Origin: Megalonaias nervosa
Taxonomy: Eukaryota > Mollusca > Bivalvia > Unionida > Unionidae
Assembly: GCA_016617855.1 (NCBI GenBank)
Contig: JAECUM010094150.1
Location: 1-64,000 of the forward strand
Direction: 5' to 3'
DNA: 64,000 nucleotides
The position numbers were made by a program, and so were the translations under genes. Positions 40,901-49,900 of the stretch are shown here, one piece after another; within the stretch, counting starts at the first letter, position 1; every line of letters begins with the position of its first letter. The notes under the pieces are model-generated. The model was given only the letters and a program-made list of their open reading frames with translations, did not search any database and was not told the DNA's origin.

Positions 40901-43900
40901 GGCATAAATTGAAATTGCTGTAAATTGAAGTAATGTAAATGCACATTTGTTAGCTGTGTCTCAGTTACAGCACATGGTACCAGTGATGGCATAAAAATGA
41001 ACACATTGTAAATGGCATTAAAATGAAAGCGCATAAATGCAAATGGATTTTCACCTGATGTACAGTGAAACCTCTTAAGACTGAAAACCCTCAGGACCAA
41101 ATTAACTTTCAGATTTGAGGGTTCACTGTATAGTGAGGACTTATCCATTTTCACCAGATAAGGAATATGATCAGGTCTATCCTCTTAATACAAGTTCATA
41201 AAGATATGGTTGACATCAATAACCATTCAATTTCTAACATAGATATCTATCATAACTGGGATTTTGACAACAAATATATGCATTTCCATGTTGGTTTTTA
41301 ATTTACTCAGCATAGCCTTTTGCTGTTCACCAGCCATTGGCTGACCATGTGCCTAACTAAATGTTGGTTCGTATTAGTGTAAAATTAACACTTGGGGACA
41401 CAGATTTCAAGGAATTTTAGTATACTGAGTTTATGGTTAATGATAAAAGAAAAAATTTTGGACCAAACAGCGATGTGGTTTTAGTGGGATTTCAGTTTAC
41501 TGAGGTTTGGATTTTTTGAAAGGTTTCATTGTTTGTGTATTTAGTTGATAATAAACACTCTGACATTGATTCTAGGTCAAAGGCTATGATAGTTGACATT
41601 GATTCTAGGTCAAAGGCTGTGATAGTTGACATTGATTCTAGGTCAAAGGCTATGATAGTTGACATTGATTCTAGGTCAAAGGCTATGATAGTTGACATTG
41701 ATTCTAGGTCAAAGGCTATGATAGTTGACATTGATTCTAGGTCAAAGGCTGTGATAGTTGACATTGATTCTAGGTCAAAGGCTGTGATAGTTGACATTGA
41801 TTCTAGGGCAAAGGCTATGATAGTTGACATTGATTCTAGGTCAAAGGCTATGATAGTTGACATTGATTCTAGGTAAAAGGCTGTGATAGTTTAATACCTG
41901 TAATGGGGTGTGGGCATGATAACACAGACAAGTATAAACTATAGATCATTAGAGAACCTTTAAAGAGTCCCAGTTCAATGGTTGTAAATTGGGATTTTGA
42001 TCTCTAATGGCTTGTGAATACAGCATTTAAGACAAATAGTAATTATGAATGTTCACCAAACTTGGTATATGTGTATATCTTGACAGTGTTTGAGACGTGT
42101 TCAGTGATCTATCCATTTTTAACTTAATTGGGTATGTTGGAATATGTCAAGAATATGAGATGGTTTCAGTACTCAGCAATTACAGAGGATGGAGTATTGT
42201 TGTTGTAGGGTTTAACGCCATTTTTCAGCACAAGATAGGCTATACATGGTGCCCAGTATAACTGGTGCAGGAAGAACCCTGGAAAACCCTGGGAAGAACC
42301 AACGACCCATGAGAAGCTACTGGCAAGTTTTCTCATATACCCACATTAGCCGAGCCTGAGACTCGAACCCATGCAGACAGAGGTGAGATGGCAGTGATCC
42401 AGAATGGTGAGCGATTTAGACCCCTCATCCACTCGGGGCTCCAAGGATGGAGGAAATGGAATTTTCATGGATTCCTACAGATTCTTTTTTCATCTTTAGA
42501 GCAAGTGTCAGTCTCATCAAGAAACTCTTGCATTAATGTTTTTAAAGACACCTCTCTTCTACATCTGTTGCTGCATTGATGTGAAACTCTTTGATAATAT
42601 CACTATAGGCCTAAAGTTGATGTTGCACCCTAGGAATAGCTGCCATGCCTGTCTAGCCCGCTTAACCAGAAATATTGTTGCATCATGGTGAACAGTGTTA
42701 AGAAGTATTGTTGCATCATGGTGAACAATGTTAAAGTTTGTGTTGATAATTGTAAAAGTCATTTATTACATAAATGGCTGTATTCGACTGAGACTTTTGG
42801 ATATTATTAATATAAGTCTGAAGTTTATACATCAACATGTGTGGAGTTTCTTATTTGCTTGTCTCATCTGCTTAAGTAGAAAATTTGGTTCTTTATTGTA
42901 AAAAATATTAGTGTTTTGTGTCAAAGTTTTTGAAAGCCACATATCTTGTTCATTTGTTGCTGCATTCAGCTGAAACTTTGCAGTAACATTACTATTGCTC
43001 CAAAGTTTGTACAGTGATATACCTGAGTTCCGGTCCGGAGTATTTGCCTTATTAAACAGAAGGCATGTCTCCTCATTGTAAACAGTATTTCAGGTAGTGT
43101 TAAAATGTTTGAAAGTCACACATCTTTAATATTTGATGTGTTCAATTGAAACTTTTGGATAATATTAATCGTAGGTTTAAAGTTTTTACACCTATATGTG
43201 AGAAGGTCCTGTCATGCTCGCGTCACTTGCTTAGGAAGAAAAAGTAGTTACATTTTGGTCTAGAATGTTACAGTTTTTGTAAAAGTTTATGAAAGTCAGA
43301 TACATTGGTTATACTGACAAGCATACAGACACAGGAAAGACAATGTTAAGTAGCACACATCTTTTCTTTTTCCAACAGGTACTGAACTTCTTGGAAATCC
43401 TTGGAATGAGTTTTTATTGGATATCCTTCTCCAGCTATCTCCAGAGACTGGGTTGATCCATCCTGTTGTAAAATTTGTTGACATGGTGAGTGATCAAGGA
43501 TTCTTGGCTCACATGAACAGACTTTCTATTAATGTCAACAGCGCAGAATGTGGTTGTTGTCTGGTGAGAGAGTTTTAACTAAAATTGATTGAAATAACTG
43601 AATTTATACCTTCTAATATCTTTTGCCAAGATAGTGGACACATAAATATAAAGACTATAGACTCGGAACTCTCACTATGTAATATACAGGTTGATCAGAA
43701 TCAGTTCTATTCATTCTGATTATGATTTCAAAGAAACAGCGTACACCCTGATTTGCCACTGCTTTATATAACAGCAGGTCCAAGTCTGAATTTTTTTGCA
43801 TTTGGATGCATACTGAACATGAATTAACATTGTATATTATTTATTGTGTTGACTGGAATGGTTTTTGTTTTTCATTTATCTTGTAGAAATCTAATTTGGT

Positions 43901-46900
43901 TTCCTGGTATTATGTGGGCAGGACTCGGCAGAAGCCAAATTTAAACTGTTTTTGGTATTATGCAAGGAGTACTCTAGAAGTCTAATTTAATTAGTTTTCT
44001 GGTATTATGCATAGAGTACTCTAGAAGTCTAATTTAATTAGTTTTCTGGTAGTATAAGGTAGTGCTCAGAATACAAATGTAAAGTATCCTAATGCAGGAG
44101 TCAGATTTAACTATATTTATTACTTGCATTTTTTCATGGGTGGAAAAGTGTAAACTTTAAAATCTTATTTCTGCAAGCAGTTTTTTGGACAGTTTTATTG
44201 CTCTATGCTGTAAATCTGGAATTTTGAAGTAAGAAAGGGTTACAGTTATTTTCCAGTAGCTTAAACTTCAGATTATATCATGATTTTGAATTTTAAAAAC
44301 GAAAAACAAATGTGCAGCTGAATTTTTTGCTTGTTTATAACTGAAAAATGTCTTTCAGTGGACACAAAAATAAGGTAAATTATTCCAACTCCTAAAATGC
44401 AACATAATCCAAATGAAAAAACAGAAAGAGAGATCATATACCTTGGAAGGAACTTGATTATAAGATCCCAACAAAATATTTAGGTATCACAGTTGCTGCC
44501 GATATGAAATGGTACCTTCACATTCAAAAAATATGTGCCAAAGTAAATATATTTTTGGTCTGTCTTGGTAAAACCAAGTTGATACATTTCAGTAGTAGTA
44601 CAAATTGATATATTTCAATACTAGGACAACCAAATTGATACATTTCGATAGTGGTACAACCAAATTGATATATTAAAATAGTAGTACAATCAAATTGATA
44701 CATTTCAGTAGTTGAACAACCAGATTGATATATATCAATAGTAGTTCAACCAAATTGATACATTGCAATAGCAGTACAATCAAATAAGTACATTTCAGCA
44801 ATACTAAAACCAAGTTGATATGTTGATACATGTCAGTAGTAGTACAGCAAAATTTTTATGTTTCAATAGTAGTTCAGTCAAATAAGTACATTTAAGTAAT
44901 AGTACAATCAAATTGGTTTTGAAATATATTTGGGATGCTTCACAGTGCCATAATGTAATTATGATGTAGCACCAATCTAATCAAGAACATGCAAGTTTGT
45001 GACTTTGGACCATGAAAGCTTCATAAACAATCTGCCTCACCAGATTGAAGAATACATTAGGGACAGATGTTCAGTTTTGGGATGGTGAAGTTAATATGTG
45101 ATAAATATCTGAGATTGGACATTCTGCAAAAAATGCTAGCATAGTCATCATCCGAGGCATAGTAACCTATTTTTGCCTAAATAAAGATAATATCAGAGAA
45201 TTATATCCGTATTTAATGGATGGGCATGAAAGGGATATCCTGCATTGCCTTGAAGCATTTATTTGCCCAAATCCACTATACTATCATTAGGTGCATACAT
45301 GATGGATAGCTGCAGTGTTAGGCTACATGCTAAAAAGCTTATTTCATGGTAAAGAGATCATTGGTAAAGCATGGTTAGTCATACATTTCAGAATAATGAA
45401 GGTTGATTTTGCTAAATTCACATACTTAAAGGAGTATAATTGTATTTTTGCAGAAAAATGTATGAGCTTATAATCTCATCTCGCATTTCCACAGCTTGCT
45501 TTTGGGAAGTATGTTGGCATTAAGTTTGATCCCAGATAATGGTATCAAGGGGCAGTGGTCACAAAAGGTCATGGCAGTTGTTAAATTGTAGGAGGGTTCA
45601 TTTGTTAAAAGTTGTATCTCCTTGTACTTAATATTTTCATGGATGAATGGTCATCAGACTTTACCATGGCATAGTCATTCAGATATTTCATGGGAGATCA
45701 CAAGGTCAAGGGTAAAGGTTACAATGGTCAGTTGGTACAGTTTACAGAGTAGTTGAATCATATGTTTTCTTCATCATTGGACTTTGGTTGGGCTATATGT
45801 TACATTTCTGTGGATGGATTATCATCAGACATTTATTTACTGTGTGATGAACGTCATGAACAAGGTGACCCTTAGTTGTAGTAGTGTCCATCTGTCCATC
45901 AACTAGTTTATTCAGGCAGTATTAACTTTTGTTGGAATTTTTTTCAGAGTGATATCTTTTGTTTCTTTAGATAAATTGTAATTTGACTTTTGCATACTAA
46001 TTTATCAGGGGACACCTGTATGAATCTCAAAGTTACAAGGTAAAATATCCAGGTTGCCAAGATAAATCAGTTGAAATTTTTTGCAGTGACTTACCTGATA
46101 TTTTTTTTTAATCAGAATTTGCACACAAGTGTAAAGTCTTTAGGGATGACAAGTCAAGAGGTCATACGTTCAAATTCAGGAGCTAAATAGTTCCAGGGGT
46201 GAATAAATTAGATCTTTCAGAGTCAATTTTGTAAAGATTTTTAAAGTAGATATCAGTGAAACATCTTTTGGAATTGGGAAGTCAAAAGGTCACATGTGTG
46301 AAACTGGTAGTGCCAACACTACAGATACATTACAATAAATGTACATTTTCCCCTCAAAATCCTATGGAAGCAAAACCCACTCTCGTTGAAAACATCTTTC
46401 TTAACAGTAGAGATATAATGTTTTGATTGAGGTTTCCAGAATATGCCTACAATCTTTTGATCCAGCTTAAATGATTATATATGCATTTACAGTTTCTTGG
46501 CCATGAAGCTGGTTTAAATATAATGAAGTCAAATTTGGGACTTGTCTCAAATCTGGTGAAGAGCCTTTTGCGAGCTGCTAGCCAGAAGAAAACTGAAGAA
46601 CAAGTTGAGCACATCATGCACTGTATTTCTGAGGTATGCGCATGATCTGTCTGTTGTATGTTTCTCTTTACAAACAGTCATTGATTTTATTCAGGTGTTA
46701 CAACACTTAAACTAATTAACAGAAATAAGCAAAACCAACAAGTTTTGTAAACTTAAATAACTGAATTTTCTGTGTTATAAAATGAAGTTAAGAGAAACTT
46801 ACAGTATTGTGAAATAAATCCAAAATAATCCTATAAGGTATATCATAAGTCCAAAAGAAGAGTGTTCTGAAGGAATTCCAGGTCTGAATGAGCTGATGTA

Positions 46901-49900
46901 CCAATAGGCTTAAATGTGCTTTTGTGCCAACAGTCCTGTTGTATCACAATGGCATTGTCCAAAATGACTTTGAATGAATTTACGATAATCCCAAATTATT
47001 GTTTAGACAAAACAGTCATATGAGCACTTTGTAATTCTAATTAAAAATTTAAATAAATGATTCCTCTGAAATTAAACACAGCATGAAATACTTCTGCAGA
47101 TTGAAAATAAAATAAGACCATTAATAAGAATGAATAATTGTTGACTTCTTCCTCCTTATAAACATCCCTATGACTCGATTATGACTTTATTACACAACAC
47201 ATTCCTACTTGATATATGTTGCAATACCCACTCCCCCGACTTGTGTTGCAATACTCAGTCATACCAATGGAATATTACCCCAAACTGTAAACTGGTCCAT
47301 TATCAATGCTGGGTTTAGATCTAAAATTCAAGTAAACAACCCGTTTATAGCATCATCAGATTAAAATATAATCTACAATCATTGACAAAAATTAACTATG
47401 TAATATATTATATTTGCATGATCATTACAATCTACAATTGCTATTAGTGGGACAAGTACATAAAGTGCAACACCCCACTATGGTCACCTCCCACAAAATA
47501 ATATATCCCATGTCCAGTCAGGTTTGCATTTTCCTGTTTTCTTTATATTTCATGCATTTTACCTCCATTTAGCAGGCACCTCCCTCATAAAGCCAGTGTT
47601 AATATTCATTAAGTTGTTGTCTCTTTGTGTAAGAGAGGTTGCACTGGATCATGTAATAATACAAATGACAGAGACTGAAGTACAGGGGCGTCCAACCTTT
47701 TTTTGGCGGGGGACAAAATATAAAATGCTTAAGGTTATGGGTTGCATGAGCAAGAACAGTTCCTTGTCATTATGCAGTTAATGTGAAATATTTATTTTCA
47801 AGAATGTGTTCTACTGTGTACATACATATGTATGTATGTACGTGCATACATACACACACATACATAACATACATGCATACATACATACATACATACATAC
47901 ATGCCTATATGGCTGTGGGCCATACAAAGTGAAGGACTGAGTCAAATGCAGGTCTTGGGTTGGACACACCTTCCCTTAGTAGAATACGAAAGGTTACTAT
48001 TAGGGCTATTCCATTTAAATATCCTTGAAGAGGGGATGTACTTGAATATTTTCAGTAGGGAATGGGATCTGAACCTATTATTTTTTTGTTTTTGGTTTCT
48101 GTAATTTTGATCTAGTTCTTCTCACCAACCACCCTTTAAGGAGCATTTGAATGAAGAAGCTCATATAAAACAAATTACAGAGGAAATGTGGTAATGTGCT
48201 GACTGTGTATAGGACACACATTCCTGACTCATGGATTATCTCCTGGAGGGTAAACCTAAATTACAGTGCAATCCTTGCCAGTGTCCACTGACAGTAGAAC
48301 ACATTCTTGTTGGGTGTATTGACTTCCCAGTGTCTCAGACAGTAGAACACATTCTTGTTGAGTGCATTGACTTACCAATGTCTCCGATAGTAGAAATCAT
48401 TCTTGTTAAGTATACTGACTTGCCAGTGTCTCTGACAGTAGAACACATTCTTGTTGAGTATATTGACTTGCCAGTGTTGCAGACACATTCTTGTTGAGTG
48501 TATTGACTTGCCAGTGTCTCTGACAGTAGAACACATTCTTGTTAAGTGTGTTAACTTGCTAGTGTCCACTGACCGGTAGAACACGTTCTTGTCAAGTGGG
48601 ACTGCTCCAATGGCCTAGTGTTTAGAGGGTCTGCCTCAGATGTGGGAGGTCACGGGTTTGAAGCCTGGCCAAGTCATACCAAAGACTTATAAAAATGGTA
48701 CTTACAGCTGCCTTGCTAGGCGCTCAGCATTAAGAGGTTAGTGTTAGGACTGGTCAGCCTGGTGTCAGGATAATGTGACTGGGTGGGGCATCATGCTTTA
48801 TGCCTGTGGCATGATGCCCCAGTTCTAAACATCACCCTAACTGCCACACTGCAGACAACATAGCGATATGACTGAAAAATTGTTAAAGCTATGTTAAAAA
48901 TCCAAATCACACACTCACTTGTCGAGTTTATTGTCTTGCTACTGACAGTAGAACACATTTTTGTTGAGTGTATTGACTTGCCAGTAGAACACATTCTTGT
49001 TGTGTATTGACTTGCCAGTGACCACTGAGAGTAGAACACATTCTTGTCAAGTGTATGGACTTCCATGCTGTGAGACAGAAGTTTTTGGATGTCAACTCAA
49101 AGTCATACCAGTTGTGTAGGCTTTGAGTGCCAATTATTTCATTAATGGGTGTCATTTTGTTTAGAATTTGATTACACATAACTTTAAATGGCATTTATTG
49201 ACTTTATTTGGATCTCATACAACCATATTCCTTTCAAAGGTCATTAATTTACAGGACCCAATAAATACATATGGAAAATTCAAGGTTAAAGTACATTAAC
49301 ATTTTTGGATGAGGTCGACTTAGAGGTGTGATCTGGTACAAACATGATTGAATGTCATGTGCTGTGATGTCACAACAAAAGTTGGACATGTTGAAAACAA
49401 TTCATTCTACCATGTTATTTGCAATGATAGACCTGACACCCTACTTTCTTGACCCAATTTAGTACCTGGCCACCATTGTAAAAGTCCATACTGATCAATA
49501 ATTTTCATCTGGATGTTTTTGATGAAATTTAAGGTGCAGAGCAATCAATAGTCAGAATTTAAGACTGGTTAAACTATATAGTATTAAAATTTAAGGACAA
49601 GAATTAATATTTAATTGAGTAAATGTGTCTATATGACCATGTTGACATCCACTATAAGAAACTTGTGATGATGTTCCACCAGAGAAAATCTTGGACATTT
49701 TGAGGGTATATAGTTTATGTAATATAAGAAGAATATTAGAATTTAATTTACATTATTAAGATTTTAAAATTTTTACTTTTTATCTTTTATCTTGTAATGC
49801 ATCATTTATATTTGTTTCAAAGACTTCAAGTTGTTTTCAAATTCTGAATATACATTTTACAACTGCAAACTTTTAATTGACACCATACAGCTAGTATTGT

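Noticed and set aside
41492..41876. Open frames of 123 codons (minus) and 115 codons (plus) encoding perfect 11-residue repeats
   Set aside because: Both are by-products of a 33-bp minisatellite without stops in two frames. There is no splice or start context, and the array sits in an intron.
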